Positions 26,400 to 40,119 of a stretch of 64,000 bases of DNA are shown piece after piece. The position numbers were made by a program, and so were the translations under genes. This DNA is from Tetrahymena elliotti 4EA (taxonomy: Eukaryota > Ciliophora > Oligohymenophorea > Hymenostomatida > Tetrahymenidae), in contig JH720313.1 of assembly GCA_000231825.2 (NCBI GenBank), forward strand, positions 492,130 to 556,129, read 5' to 3'. The number at the start of each line of letters is the position of its first letter. Within the stretch, counting starts at the first letter, position 1. A model generated the notes under the pieces. The model was given only the letters and a program-made list of their open reading frames with translations, made no database searches and was not told the origin of the DNA.

Positions 26400-27743
26400 T
26401 CAAATGATTTTATACGCTTAAAATTCTGTAAAATTGACTGATTCCCTTTTTTCATTAAGCTAAATAACTAGATAATAATTTTTCTATTAATTGATTTTGA
26501 CATTAAATTTGTCAGTTTTTTTTTCAAAAAAATTATGAAGAGTATAGATATCTTTGGAACTATCTATGTTAATTTCAAAACTCTAAATATTAGTATATTT
26601 TATTAATTTTTCTATCAAAGTGTGCCTTTTTAGGTTGGTTACTATTCCAATTTATAATTTTATACCAATGTACAAAGGTTAATAATCAAATTTTATTTTG
26701 TATTTAAATTCTTATAAGTTTAATTAGCAATAGGCAATAGCTGTCTATTTACAACTATTTTATATAGAAATATTGCCTTTTATTTATTTGATATTCAGCT
26801 AAACTTAATCATCAAGCTATAAAAATTAGATTTTTTCTTTTATTTACTATTATTCAATAAGTTTCTCACTACTCGATTCAATTTCAATTAAATTAATTTT
26901 AGAAAAATCAAGCTTATTACTCATAAAATTATCGTTTTGAATTAATTATTTAGTATACTACTTCTAGTTTAATAATTCTTGTGGCTTATCAGAAATCTTT
27001 AACTGATTTTTCAATCTAGATTTACCATTTAAATTATTATTATTATTTTAGTCATTTTTAGTATATAACATTTTTTTTTGTTTAAAATTACTAAAATCAA
27101 AAGCATCCATAAACTACTATGCTTTTGATTTGATTTCTGTTTATTTTTCATCACTTATTTATTCTACTAATAATTCTAAATCATCAAATAATTAAGATAA
27201 CTTATTCGAATTCTAAATTTCATTTTATTTCATAGTTTTAAGATATTGGTTCATCTTTTCAATTTGTTAATTTTAGTCTTTTAAATTAATTATTTTCTAT
27301 AAATCTTCAATCTAAGACATTTCATTATATAAACTATCAAATTCGCTCATCTTATTAATAATTGTATCAAAATGTTAATTTATTTGGTTTCCTTATTATT
27401 CTAAAAATTCTTTAATTTATTTTTAAATCATAATGGCAAAATCAAAAAATTTATCCATCTATTTTCTATAAATGCTTTCAAATCTTTCTTGAGCCTTTTC
27501 AACTTTTTCTTGTATATTTTTTTCAAGCTGAGGGAAGTTTTTCAAAATTTGTTTTGGCTGATAGTTTTTGATTTCCTAAATCAGAACAAATTAGTTTCCT
27601 GAAATTTCATACTAAGAAAGGCACTTAACACAAAAAAATGGATTAGCAATGGAAGGATTGTGGCAATTCATTACACATAAAATTTCCTAAGCATGTTATT
27701 GACATTACTAAATTGGATACAAATCGATTACCTACTAAATCAT
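26400..27743 (-). CDS. B-box-like zinc-finger protein with coiled coil
   Basis: One uninterrupted frame of 448 codons. The N-terminus has clustered Cys/His: C14-x2-H17, C23-x3-C27-H28 and C38-x2-C41, the last inside NPSIANPFFCVKCL. The spacing resembles a B-box-type zinc finger as found in large ciliate families and TRIM-like proteins. A long heptad-rich segment follows (about residues 60-230, EKNIQEKVEKAQERFESIYR and onward), then Gln/Asn-rich linkers. The C-terminal 120 residues are less charged and may form a small globular domain. The order zinc finger then coiled coil suggests an oligomeric adaptor. Identity of bound partners is unknown. The start at 27743 (MIQQVIDLY) is chosen because the zinc ligands begin 13 residues later; a shorter start at 27671 would cut the finger. 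Confidence 0.7.
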
Positions 27744-28039
27744 GATATAAATCTATCTTTCAAATATATTTTTTGTGATAATTCTAATTGATAGTTAAAA
27801 AGGAATGAATGGAAACAAAATTAAATTATCTTTTTAATCTATACAAATTAAATGATCTCTTTTTTATGTAAAATATTTGAAATGGATAGTCTCAATAAAT
27901 AATTAAATTTTTTAGATTGGCAATACTTAGTAATAAATACAAAAATATAAATTAATTTTGATAATATTTTTCATTTTAGATTGATATTTATAATAACTTT
28001 TTTCTTTTTTCCATAAAATAATCTAAATTTTAATATAAA

Positions 28040-30053
28040 TCAAAGTTTGTTCATAATTAAGGTTTGTCTCATGATACTAGCTCTTCTTACAGCTTCATTA
28101 AGTGTCTTTTTCATAACTGGAGTTCCCATTCTGATTTTTTACTCTTCTTCCTTTTAAATCTTTCCAAGTCTAATTTTGTTATTTACAAGATCAAAGAAGG
28201 AATTAATCTTTTATCCAGTATTCTTTGCAACATAATATTTTGTAGAGGCAGAAAGTTTGTTATAATCCTTAGCTATTTTCTCTCCAATTGTAAAGCTTTA
28301 TTTTATTAAAAAAATATTAACAAATAAAAAAATTTGATTGTTGAATTACTCATGAGGTTTAATTAAACTCTGCTATTAATTATTATGAAGATCATTAAAA
28401 TCTGAAATAGTTTTATTGAATTTCTTCTTATGACCTTGAGATATTTCATCTTGAGCACTTTAAATTAGGTGATCTAATTCTGTTAAATGCAATTTGATTG
28501 TCTCTTTGTTAATATTCTGAGTCTTTTTCAATTTTCCATATTCATCTAACTACTCCTCTTCTTCTGCAAATAATAAATTCTTCAGTGACCTGTTTGATAT
28601 ATAAATAATTTTATATTTTAAAGAAGAATTTAATTATTTTATCATTAATATTGTTAAATAAAATTTAAATTAAATTCACCTTTGATTCTATTGCTGGTCT
28701 TAGGATTTTTGAGAGGGATTTGTTATTTATTTCAGACTTCTTTTTATTAAATTTAAACCAAGCTTTTTAGAGTGGTTATAGAGAATCTTTTTAAACTTAG
28801 CTGCTGTATTCTCATCTTTATTGTGAGGGATAAGGTCCAAATTAAGACTTTTGATTCTTTTTGTCTCTTCAAGTTATTTTTTCTTATCTTAGATTTCATT
28901 ATTCAATAAAAGAGTAGTCTAAACATCACTTGCTTCTCTTACCATTTCATTATTGGCATCATGGATGTTAAAACCTTTTTCTTTATCATTTAGAGATGAC
29001 GACATTCCTTATTTCTATTAATTTAAAATTATTTAATCCTTCAATAGACAATTAAAATTATTTAAATACCTTGAGTTAAAGGACCTTCCTGCAAAATCCA
29101 AATTCATTTTTTTCTTAATAATAATCACTCAAATTTTATTCTGTTGAGTATTTAATGTTGTTATAAGGTATACAGTTACTCTTCATTAGGATCTATCTAG
29201 CAATGATATTATCAGCAAAAGTGTCTACATCATGATCTAAGATGTTATATTTCTTCTTTTTGTGTACTCCAAAGATCTTCTAAACTTCTAGTTCTTTGTT
29301 ATTTTTCAAATTAGTTGCATCTGTTTCATGATCAATTTACTTTTCGAAAAAGAATTTGTTGCTACTAACAAGTTTTGGCTATTAAATATGTTAATTTTAT
29401 TTTAAAAACATTTAATTTATTTATTAATTTACTTGATATTTTTATAAAAACTCTTCTTTTGTCTTAAGTTTTTAGGTATCTATTATTTTCTTTTTATTTT
29501 TTTGAACTTTATCCCAATTTGCTTAATGATGTTCACCCTATTTCACCTACTCAAATGCTGCAATAGTTTTTATCAAATTAAACTTTATACTATTTTTTCT
29601 CTCTGATTTAGTTGTCTAAGCAAATTTTCCTAAACTTGATTGGGAAAGAATTTAAGCTGATTTCCCCATCATCAAATTTGTACTGCTTTTATTTTCTGTT
29701 TAATTGAGAGGATGTAAAAAAGAAGAAGTAATAACTTAAATTCTTTGTTATTAAATGTTTTTTTCTGGTGATTCTTCATTTAAAGTTAGCAAAGCTTCAG
29801 AAGTGACAGTATTATTCTGATAGGTCCTGTTTAAGTAATAATCTTTCTTGCTCATACTTGTAAAATTATTCATATTATTATTAGTCATTGACTGAGTTAA
29901 ACTATCATCTGTCTTATTTTCAGTAGCCTTCATTGTAGTAGTATTCTACTCAGTAAAATAAGTTTCTTTACTCTCATTAATCTTACTTAGTTTATTTTAA
30001 GAAGTTATAGAATGATTGCTTTTTAAAGAGTAATAAGCTTAATCTTTAGCCAT
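28040..30053 (-). CDS. Lys/Ser/Asn-rich protein of unknown function
   Basis: Five exons on the minus strand with introns near 29375-29428, 29015-29069, 28590-28680 and 28310-28366. Each joins in frame with GTAA, GTAT or GTGA donors and AG acceptors. The product begins MAKDQAYYSLKSNH with a Ser/Thr/Asn-rich head. It continues as a basic, helical protein with blocks such as LEVQKIFGVHKKKKYNILD and ends with VMKKTLNEAVRRASIMRQTL before TGA. No family was recognised. The reading frame stays open upstream of the chosen ATG towards 30130, so an additional 5' exon is possible. It is tightly followed (296 bp) by the zinc-finger gene in the same orientation, but the gap is enough for a separate promoter. 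Confidence 0.6.
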
Positions 30054-30579
30054 TTCATTTTTTCCAATATCTTAAGAACTTTAACCTCCTAAAGATTATC
30101 TAAACAGATTATCAAGAGGTTTTTTGTGTAATATCACTAATGTCTTTTGTTTAAATAAATAGTATTTTAAATTTAAAATATCAACATTTTCAAAACATAA
30201 TTTGAAAATTCATCCTTCATTTTATGAATAAACTTTTTAAAAAATAAAAGTAAACATTTTAATTTGTGAATAAAATTGCGTTGTAAAATTTGACTAGAGG
30301 GGATTTAGCTTTTTTATTCAAGTTGGGTTTATGAAATACAGAATTTCTAAAATTATTATAAAAAAAGAATTAGATTTTTGAATGAGATTCAATAATGGGT
30401 TAATTTAAAAATATACTAAAAAGCTCTATTAAGATAGAAGAGAAAAATAACTATTTTGTGATTTAACAAAAATATTTAGGAAAAAATATTAAAAGATTTA
30501 AAAGATTCAAACTGTAAAATAAAAGATCCTAATTTTATGAAATTCTGTCAAATTTTAGAAAATTTTTGTGGTTAGGATT
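30054..30579. other. Short spacer
   Basis: About 0.5 kb between two minus-strand genes. The part next to 30054 may hold a missed first exon of the gene to the left. The rest is A+T-rich without a frame. Confidence 0.5.
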
Positions 30580-32602
30580 TCAGTTTTGAAAGGAGATTTT
30601 TTGATAAATAAATTATTAGAATATAAAAATAAATAATTTGATTACTTAATTTAATTCTTCAGCCCTTGATTTTTTGTAAAGATATTAGTTAATAAAATCT
30701 AAGAAATCTTCATTTATATTTTTATGGTCATCATTTGTTGAAAACATGTATTTTTAGCCTCTATTTAGAGCTAAAGAGAATATTTTGTTGATTTCAGCAT
30801 TCATATTCATAAGTTCATCATATTTAGATGTATATAATTAGTATGCTTTATATGACTCATTCAACAAATCACTATATTGTTGTTGCTTGATAAAGGTAAT
30901 TATCAGCCAGTACAATTATCTTAGGCATTCCATTCCCTACTCTATCTTATCTAATTACTCGTATGCTTGATGCATAACAAGTAAACTTACACACATTAAG
31001 CAAACCTTTCAAATTAAAAATGATTGGAATATTATTTTATGTTAATGAAATTTTACTGTTTTTTCAATTTTATGATTAACCATATTTATGTAAAGTTCCT
31101 TTGTATTCTTTGGTAGTAAGTTTTTTGTAGTTATTTATTGATTTAAAATTCTTTGCTAAATTTATAAGGCTTCTTCATAGAGCTCAATAGCATCTGCAAA
31201 TCTAAATGAATAATTTTATTACATAAATTTTTATTAATTTTTTAAAATAAAATATACAATCCTAATTCCATAATCATTTGGGCTTAATGCAACCTGACTT
31301 AAGAGCTTACTTTGAGTAGTTAAGCATTCTTTTAAATTTTTTAATAGTTAATTAAAAAATTATTTTAATAAAAGTTCAAATTACCTCTGTAGTATATATT
31401 TATTTTTACTCAATTAATTTTTCTGCCTTGCTTAAAAATTTATAGGAGGCCCAAGCATCTTACATTCTGAAAATATTAAACTTATTTAATCTATAAAAAC
31501 AAGAAATTTAATTACTTTTTATAGTAGATAGACCACATAACTAGGAGCTCAAGAAAGAGAGACCAGAAGTCAATCAAATTTTTTGAAACTTTTGTAAGAA
31601 AAATATTTTTAATAACTGTTTCAAAAGTATTAATTTATTTTATGATAAATGGATTTAAATCTTAAAAGCAGATTAAATTAATTATTTTGTTTAAATGAAT
31701 TACTTTTAACATCATCTGGTATTAAATTAATCATAGATGGGTCAATTAAATCAGTCATTATTAATTCTAAGGAGAGTTCTGGATATTTAAATTGCTATCT
31801 TTGTTCTTCTTTTTTTTGCTTTTCAAGTTTATTGACCATATTCGAAAAAGAAGATAGACCAGATTTTTTAGAGTTTTATGATGGTTATGGGTATTATGGA
31901 GATTAATTTACAAGAGGATTAGGAGTATTAGTATCCGAATTTATTTCGGGAACAATAAAATCTTCATTAAAGCGACGATTTTTATCAAGTATTTTGATTA
32001 GAGATTGATACCATAAAATAATCATAGTGGAAAGTTTTTTCAGTAAAATCATAGATTATGGTTTAGTATGAATTTCTTCTCTTTACTAATATTGCTTGAG
32101 GATTCCAATACCACAAGTTAGATATCTTCTTCCTAGTTTCATAAGAGTAGATTCTGCAAATTACTCATTTTTGTTTCTTTCATAGAATTTATCTAAAATG
32201 ATGAAAGCTTTTCGGTGTTAGCCCTTAATATTTTTTAATAATGTTATGTAAGTAAACTCAAACATTTTTAAAAAAGAAAACTGTTAATCTATAAAATAAG
32301 TAGTCAGATCTAACTTATTATGGACAGTACCTCTTTATCTTCATTTAAAATACTAAAAAATTTATATTAAATTATTAAATTACCTGTCTTATGTATCTTT
32401 AAGTTTCTTTAAAATAGTATTCAGCTGGATATTTTTCTGTTCCAAAAAATGCTGATATATTTTTTGTTTAAGCGCTGCTAGATTCTATAGAATCCTTTCT
32501 TTCTCCCTATTTATTTAAAGGTAAATCACCAACTCTTTCTTATTCTTCACCAGATGCGATTTCATCCTATTCTTGGGATTAGTCAAGCTCAGAGTTTTTC
32601 AT
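30580..32602 (-). CDS. Helical-repeat (TPR-like) protein, unknown function
   Basis: About eight short exons on the minus strand, in phase, starting MKNSELDQSQEQDE and ending at TGA 30580. The first 80 residues are acidic and polar. The next 150 are helical (FEFTYITLLKNIKGQHRKAF), followed by a Ser/Pro/Asn linker. The last 250 residues read as antiparallel helices, including AQMIMELGLFADAIELYEEA, which fits the tetratricopeptide consensus (small residue, Gly, Ala, Tyr and Ala at the expected spacing). TPR proteins are protein-interaction scaffolds; the partner is unknown. Exon boundaries near 31650-31720 and 32240-32400 are the least certain. Intron density is higher than in neighbouring genes. 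Confidence 0.6.
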
Positions 32603-33759
32603 CTTTGTAGCAAGCAATTATATAATTATTGTTTGGTAATTGAATTGATGGATTATAGGATACTTTATGATTTTAATTACTTTTATATAATAGATAGATT
32701 TTTAATATATCAATCTTTTATTTTTTGCACAAAAATCATCACTTCATAGGTTTGATAATTGATCGATCAAAATAATAATTTAAGTAATAAATTATCATTT
32801 TTAAAATAATAAGTAAAACTAATTAAATCATTAAATTAGTCAGCCAAACCAGCCAAAGGTTTTGTTTTTCTTTTAATGATTCTATTCAAAATTAGAAAAT
32901 TATCAGTCTTAACAAAAATTCAGTAAATTTACTCTAATTAATTGCTATCACTTAAAAATGACAATTTTATTAGTTCAGCTTTTTTCTAAAATAATTAATC
33001 ATCAGTAAATAAAATTTACTTTCCAATTATTTAATTTAGTAAACTCTTTTTATTATCAAATATTTTAGACTATTTTTACTTCTTAATTTTTAAATTTTAC
33101 TACATTTTCCCTCAGATTGTTTTAGAATTTATAAGATTTTGGGATAATTGTGAAGATATTTAATATTTAAACAATTTTATTTTATATAAAATAAAGAAGA
33201 AGGTTATTTCTATCTTGAAAAATAAAAAAATTTTAATTTTACATCAAAAACTTTTAAAGTAAAAAAATAAATAAAAATTTAGGGTAAGATTTCTAGCTAG
33301 TATTTTACATTTTAGAGGTTATATTTTAAGGTTTGATGAACAAATAAATTAATAATATTTATTAAATTAAAAATATATTTATATGAGCTTAATAAGGAAG
33401 CTTTGATAAAGTAAGAAATTAGGCTAGGATAAACAAAATAATAAAAAATTTTATTAAATAAAAAAGAAAAAAATGAAGAAAGAATGTAAAAACAATGAAA
33501 ATTAGAAATTCAAGAATGAAAAGTATAATAGTAGTGAGTGAGTGGTATAGTGATAGTAAATATGTAGAATATGATTCAATTATTTAATAGTTATAATAAA
33601 AAATATAGCCAGACTAAATATATGTTTGACATTTTATGTTTTTGCTTTGTAAGTAAATATGTAAAATGCCACTATATAATCAATCTGCTAATTTAAAGTA
33701 TTTTTATTTTTTGTTTCATTTTTTATATGCTTTTCTTTAAATCTTCAATGCCCATCAAC
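32603..33759. other. Gene-free spacer
   Basis: About 1.15 kb upstream of the TPR-like gene and downstream of the Ca2+-ATPase (both minus). A+T-rich with no supported exon. Confidence 0.6.
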
Positions 33760-36700
33760 TCAAAGATTGTCTTCTGCAACTAATTCTTTTTTGATGTTTT
33801 CTTAGTGTTCCATAGATATGCTACCGTAATCACCTTCTTCATGTTAATAAGTAGTTTCTTTGCTTTGACAGGCTGCATCAATATGGAGTAAGTTTTCTTC
33901 TGTTTCTAAAAATATGATTAAAAATATAAATACACTTATGAATTTGCAAATTTAAATATTATTTACTACATGCTTTTTGATATTCATAAATCTAAAGTTA
34001 GTTATAGTCTCTGAACATAGCAATAGAATCATAGAATGATTCAGGAATGATATTGACAATAAATCCAACTACAAGACTACCTAGACCAATAAATATGCAG
34101 AAAAGATGTTATGATAAATTGATATTAGTGCATCTGAAAGTTTAACCACCGAAAAATACCAAGGAGTATTGAACTATAAAGCTAAATGTGATAACTCCAA
34201 GGAAGTATTTGTTACGGAAAATATCTTTGAAAGGATTAAGGATATCTCTACGGAGATCTCTGCAGTTGAATTCATTGAAAAGTTAGAGTAAGACAAATGT
34301 TTGGAAAAAGATTGTCATGTGTATGGCTCCATTGTGATTGAACTCATGTACATCTAAATATTACATTTCAGGAACACCAAAGACGTTATCACCATACAAA
34401 AGGACAAAAGATAAAACAATAATTTAGTAAATGCACTAGAAGACGATGTTACGTTTCATGTAACCATTAATCAAATCTTCGTTTCTTCTGTAAGGTTATC
34501 TTCTTAATAATTCATCTGTTGGATGATCTGTTGCTAAAGCAAGACTTGCAAAAGTGTCCATAATCAAGTTAATCCAAAGCATTTAACTGGAAGATAAGGG
34601 AGATTCTTGAATGATAATTGAGCCAAGTAAGCAAATGAAAACACCAACAATATTAACTGTTAATTAAAATACCAAGAACTTTCTGATACCTTCTTGGATA
34701 TTTCTACCCCATGAACTATTTAAAAAAAAAATATTAAAAAGGAATTCAAGGTAAGCTTAGTTTAATAAAATTAAACTATATTAAAAAAATTATTACCAAG
34801 CAGTTACAATAGAGGCATAGTTATCATCAATAAGGATAATATCACCAGCTTCTTTAATAATTTCGGTACCCTTTTAACCCATAGTGAAGGAGACATCTGA
34901 TACTTAGAAACAAAGAGCATCATTTGTACCATCTCCAGTAACAGCTACAATCTTATCTTGAGATTTTAATGCCTTAACAAACTTTAACTTTTGTTCAGGA
35001 TTGCATTTTGCTACAACCTTAAATTATTCAACACATTAGCTCAATTCTAAGTCACTCATTTGAGCAATTTAATAACCTGTAGTGATTGCAGATTCTTCAT
35101 GAGCGTGGATGATACCAGTTTAGATAGCTATAGCTCTAGCAGTTTAATAAGCATCACCAGTAATCATACGAGTAGTTACACCAGCTGATCTAAGTTATTC
35201 AACAGCCTTAGGAACTTCTTCACGAATCACGTCTTGTAAATAGCAAGTAGCAACAAAAATTAAATCATTGGAGCTGATTAAATCATTTAAATGCACTGTA
35301 TTGAAATCGCCTGAGAAGTCACCTTCAATCTCCTTGACGGCAAATGTAAGTCCTCTAAAAGCTAAAGCATTGTGATCTTCGATGTTCTTGAAAATCTTTT
35401 GCTTCTTAGTCTCATCAAATCTAATTTTTAATTTTTATTTTTTTAAATTGAGGAAAAAATATAAAGGAAAATAACAAATAAATATTTACTCAACAATTTC
35501 ATCATTTTAGTAGCTATGAGAGCAAGAAGGAATGATAGTATCAGGCTATCCCTTGACATACAAGTATTAAGTACCATTAACATTTACAATAGTACCACTA
35601 CATCTATTCTTAGATGTAAAGGGGAATTCTTTGATTTTTTATTGGTTATAATATGAGCGAGGTTGTTCTTATTCTAATATCCATTTAATAAGACCAATTT
35701 CAGTAATATTTCCCTTTTAGATGGTAGTGCCATCTTCAGAAACATCAACAATAGCCTTAGATGTGTTTTGAATGCTAAATATTAGAAGATCAAGAATTTT
35801 ATTATAGGGCTGTATTTAAATTGTATTTTACATTTTGAGTAAGAGTTCTTTTGTTTATGATTTATTATTGACCAAAGATTCCACATTATAGGAATTAGAG
35901 TTCAATAAAATCTTTTTCAAAATCATATTACCATAAGTTAATGTACCTGTCTTATCAGTACAGATGTCACTAACACTTCCCATAGTTTCACATGCTATAA
36001 ATATAAAAAAAATTTAGTATGAAATTTTTAATAATTTAAAACAAAAAATTTAATAATCTTTTACACTTAAGTTTTTTCACTAAATTTTTTTCCAAGTACA
36101 TTTAGTAGACTGAGTAAGCAAGAGCAATGGTAACTGAAAGAGGGAGTCCTTCAGGGATAGCCATGATAATAATACCAAATGCAGACATTAAATGTCTAGA
36201 AAGGTCTTAGAAGAAAGAGAGGCAGAAGAAACAATGCTGTTTATTTTTTAATTTAAAATAAATTTTACTTAAAAATTGGTTTAAAATGCTTATAATTTGT
36301 TTAAAAATAATCTAATTAATTAATAATATTAATTATTTTATGAAGCAATTTATAAAATTTTACATCACTCTTGTAGTTGTTGTATATTTGGAAAGAAATC
36401 AATGTGATAAAAGTAATTGAGGCAGCATAAAGAGCTAAAACACCAATTTAGTTAGCCATTATTTCTAACTTATCTTGTAAAGGAGTTGTTTCTTCCTCAT
36501 CTTCTTCACTCATCAAAGCCTTAATTCTTCCTTAGCAAGAATCCTAACCCAAACGGAGTACTACCATTTCACCATATCCATCAACAATTGGGCAACCTTC
36601 AAAGATGCAACAACCAATTTCTTTGTGTTAGGGTTCATTTTCACCGGTTAAAGAGGATTCATCAGTTTATACTGGAATATCACAACTAATGAGAATACCA

Positions 36701-38169
36701 TCACCCTTGGGTACACAACCTGGAGTAATTTAAATGATATCACCAACAACCCATTCTTTAATATTAAGCATATGAATATGTCCATTTCTTTTGGTTTCAT
36801 GTTCTAAAACAGATTAAATTTTATGTAAAACTGCAAATTATTTTTCTTTGGAGTAGTCTGAATAACATTAAATTGAGACTACAATAATTACAGAAACTAT
36901 AATAGAGGTACCTTCAAACCAACCCTTTATTAAAAAAAATAAATTCTTAATTTTAGCTCTGATAAAGATTAAATTCAAAATATATTAATCTTCATTTTTA
37001 AATATTTTGAATCTAATAGAAGACTAAATAATTTTTAAATTTATTTCATTTATTCTGCTCTAATCATAAATAAGGGATCAGTCAATTAATTCTAATGCAG
37101 AATTTTAATAAATTTAAAGATCCAAAAATTTAAAATAAATGCATGTAATGCCAATTAATGAATTACCTTAGCCCAACCATCTTAAAGGACACCCAAGAAA
37201 ATAGAGACTACTGCAACAAAGATAAGCAAACGTAGCATCAAATCTTCAAGAGCATCTGCAATCTAATTAAATTAAATAATTTGAGTATATTGTTAGAATA
37301 GCAAAATTAAATTTAAATAAAAGAATTTTTAAAATAATTTTGGTAAATAAAAACAAATTACGTATTAAAATATGGATTTGTTTTTCTCTTCTTGGTCAAC
37401 AATTACTGAATACCTTTTGAAATAAACATAAGATAGCTGTTAAAAAGCCGTTATTTAATAGAATAATCGTTTTTATATTTATTTATTTATAAAAACTCAC
37501 TAAAAGGAATATATTGGTTCTTTCTTATGCATTGATCAATCTTTTACAGATGAAACACAATTTGATTTTTGTTTTTTATTCACTATTTTACTTGGATTTA
37601 ATTAATTAATAAATTACATGGATCTTCTCTTTTGTAAATCATCTAAGTTATGATGGTCGAGACCAGTCTAATTTTATCAAAACATTTTAGTTAGTTCAAT
37701 CTTAAAAACTATTCTCTACCTTCCCAAATATTTAAAACTCAATTTTTTTTCATTAGCGGTAGAATTAACTCACAATAACTAACATGAAAAGGTAGAGAAG
37801 ATCAAATCTAAATAAAATATTTACTGCTTTGTTGACATTAAGTTTTTCAAGCAATCCATCCAAATTTTTGTATTCTTTAAAGTCAGTAACCTTCCTGTCT
37901 TGGTAGATTTCGAAAATTTCACTATTATTATGAAATAGTTATTGTTAGTTAGAATAAAATTGGAAAATGTGTATTATTGATTGTAGGCATGTATTTTCTC
38001 AGTTGAATTTCCCAAAACTACACATTTGAGATGCAAATCAACTGGATATCAAATTACATAATATGATATAAAATAAATGATGATTTAAATTAGTGTACTC
38101 GATATCCTTCTTAGGAACCAGCTCTTAAGCTGATGACTAAGTTGTACAAATTTATATGGTATGATCCAT
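33760..38169 (-). CDS. Plasma-membrane-type Ca2+-transporting P-type ATPase
   Basis: A multi-exon minus-strand gene with all hallmarks of a P2-type ATPase in order. [10 protein letters not shown] and [12 protein letters not shown] near the N-terminus are typical of PMCA pumps. TSLTGESEP is the actuator-domain [21 protein letters not shown] is transmembrane 4, with Ca2+-binding Glu in [16 protein letters not shown] contains the phosphorylated Asp. MITGDAYQTA and VTGDGTNDA form the hinge. [20 protein letters not shown] is transmembrane 6, diagnostic of PMCA rather than SERCA. The pump exports Ca2+ from the cytosol at the cost of ATP. The tail after the last span is only about 60 residues, so a long animal-type calmodulin-binding tail is absent. 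The 5' end (MDHTIQICTT at 38169) depends on one inferred 62-bp intron and is less certain than the rest. Confidence 0.93.
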
Positions 38170-40119
38170 TTTTAGCTAGGTGAAATCCAGTTAGTGATGT
38201 CAGCAGAATAATTATCCTAACTTCAATCTTATTTAATATACTATCTTATAGCTTTCTCTTAAATTTGTTTGTTTATTTGTTTTTTACAAGTAATTACTTT
38301 TAATTTATTAGTTCCCTACTTTTAATATATATAATAAAAACTGAATTAAATTGATGTTTTTTTCTGAGTTTTTATCATTTTTACATGACAAATGGAACAT
38401 TGACATACACATTTTTTATTAATTCTAAGTAAATCAACATAACCTTCATTCATTTTCTTATAGACTTTAATGGAATTTTATCAAATCTAAAATAATTCAT
38501 TGATTCCTTAATTAATTGATTCATTGTTTTCAGTCAGAATGAATAGACTGACTATTCATTTGGAAATATTATTAAAATATCTAACAAAATTGATACTTTG
38601 AATTAATAGAAGAAACCTTTACGTTTTGACAAGTTTTTGATATATTAATAACAAAAAGTCTTAGTTTTCTATTCACTCAAAAACAATTTTCTAAAATTAG
38701 ATTTATAACTTTCTAAATGCTCATTAATTTATCCAATTATATAACATTTTCCAAAAAATTTGGTATTCATATGGTATTGATTGATAAGTCAAAATTATTT
38801 TGAAATTTAGACATTGTAAAGTAAATGAAGTTTGTATTAATAATGTGAAAAATATTTTTTAAAATCTTGAAAAAAAAGAATGTGGGATTGTGAACAGAAA
38901 TAGACATTCAATTTGAATAAATATTATTTTTGTAAAAAAGGAATTTTATGATTCCAGCCTGTTTCGATTAATTAATTTTAGAAACTAAAAACGGTTAATT
39001 TTGTTATCAAATCAAATTTTGATAAAAAATAATAGTATAAACTAATTAATGAACAATCTTATAGATTAAATTACTACTATTAACTTAGAACGACATTTAA
39101 AGGATGAATATAGCGTAACTTATTCATAAATAAAAAAAACATATCAGATGTATTAAATTTGAAAACTGTGAGAAAGATTTATTAAGTCAGAAATAAAAAC
39201 TCAAAATAAGTATTTCAACTATTACTATGAAAAAAAAGAGTAAAAATCTCCTAACTTTATTCTATATAAATTGTATGAGAAGTAAGGATAGACTAGATTC
39301 AAAAAAGTTCTATCTTGTAGTTTTCAAATTAAATATTTAAAAAGCATTCTTTGTGATATTTTATTAACAAAAGAATTTTCTATGTAAAAATTTTAATAAC
39401 TAAAAATAATAATTTTTTAGACAAATGAATAAAAAAAATATTAATTTATTTAAAATTTATTATTTTTCAACTTTTACATGATATGACTTACTCTTAGTGT
39501 GGCAAGTGAGAAGAAAGTACATGAAAATTTACATTATATTTATTTATTTAGAATGAATAACTAATAATAATTTATACATTTACTTTATTTTTTTGTAAAA
39601 TTAAATTAAATTTTGCTTTTATTTTGTGTTTGTTTGTTGGATTGTTTTAGAATGATTGATTGATTGATTGAGAGATAGATAGATAGATAGATAGATTGTT
39701 TGTTTGTTTGGTGGGATTATGTATATTTTCCTCAATAATTTAAATAATACACTATTCTACCTGTAAATTGTGAATCTTTTTAGATTTTCATACATACAGA
39801 TTTGACCACATATTATGATTTTTAATTTTTAAGACAGTTATTGGTTTATCTCTTTCTTATTTTTAAAATGTTTTTTATGTTATTTGGTATATTTTTACAT
39901 TCAAACTGTAACTATTTGGCGTGGATTTAAGATAATGAAAAGAAATTTTATTTCTTTTCTAAAATATATTAATTTTTTAACAGAATCTTGTTGGTTTTGT
40001 TCAGTTTAAGTTTGTTTCAAGTTGAACCTTTTTCTATTTTCAATTTTTATAGGTAGAAACAATCATTTATTTTTTATTATTGTTTTTATTTTATTTTTAA
40101 TGATATGTCTTCATACCAA
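38170..40119. other. Long gene-free spacer
   Basis: About 1.95 kb between the Ca2+-ATPase start and the end of the SPKK-rich gene. A+T-rich, with TGA in all frames. It contains the tetranucleotide tract listed separately. Confidence 0.6.
39620..39712. repeat. Compound tetranucleotide microsatellite
   Basis: Adjacent short arrays of GTTT, GATT (39654-39670), GATA (about 39673-39692) and again GTTT (about 39696-39710). Each unit differs from the next by one or two bases, so slippage and point change explain it. Confidence 0.9.

Noticed and set aside
28064..28309. Plus-strand frame of 81 codons
   Set aside because: Antisense to the last exons of the minus-strand gene at 28040-30053; its sense strand has the better coding character.
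36905..36925. Partial resemblance to the 15-base Tetrahymena chromosome breakage sequence (aaaccaacc core)
   Set aside because: About four mismatches to the consensus, and it lies within coding sequence of the Ca2+-ATPase; the functional element tolerates very little change.
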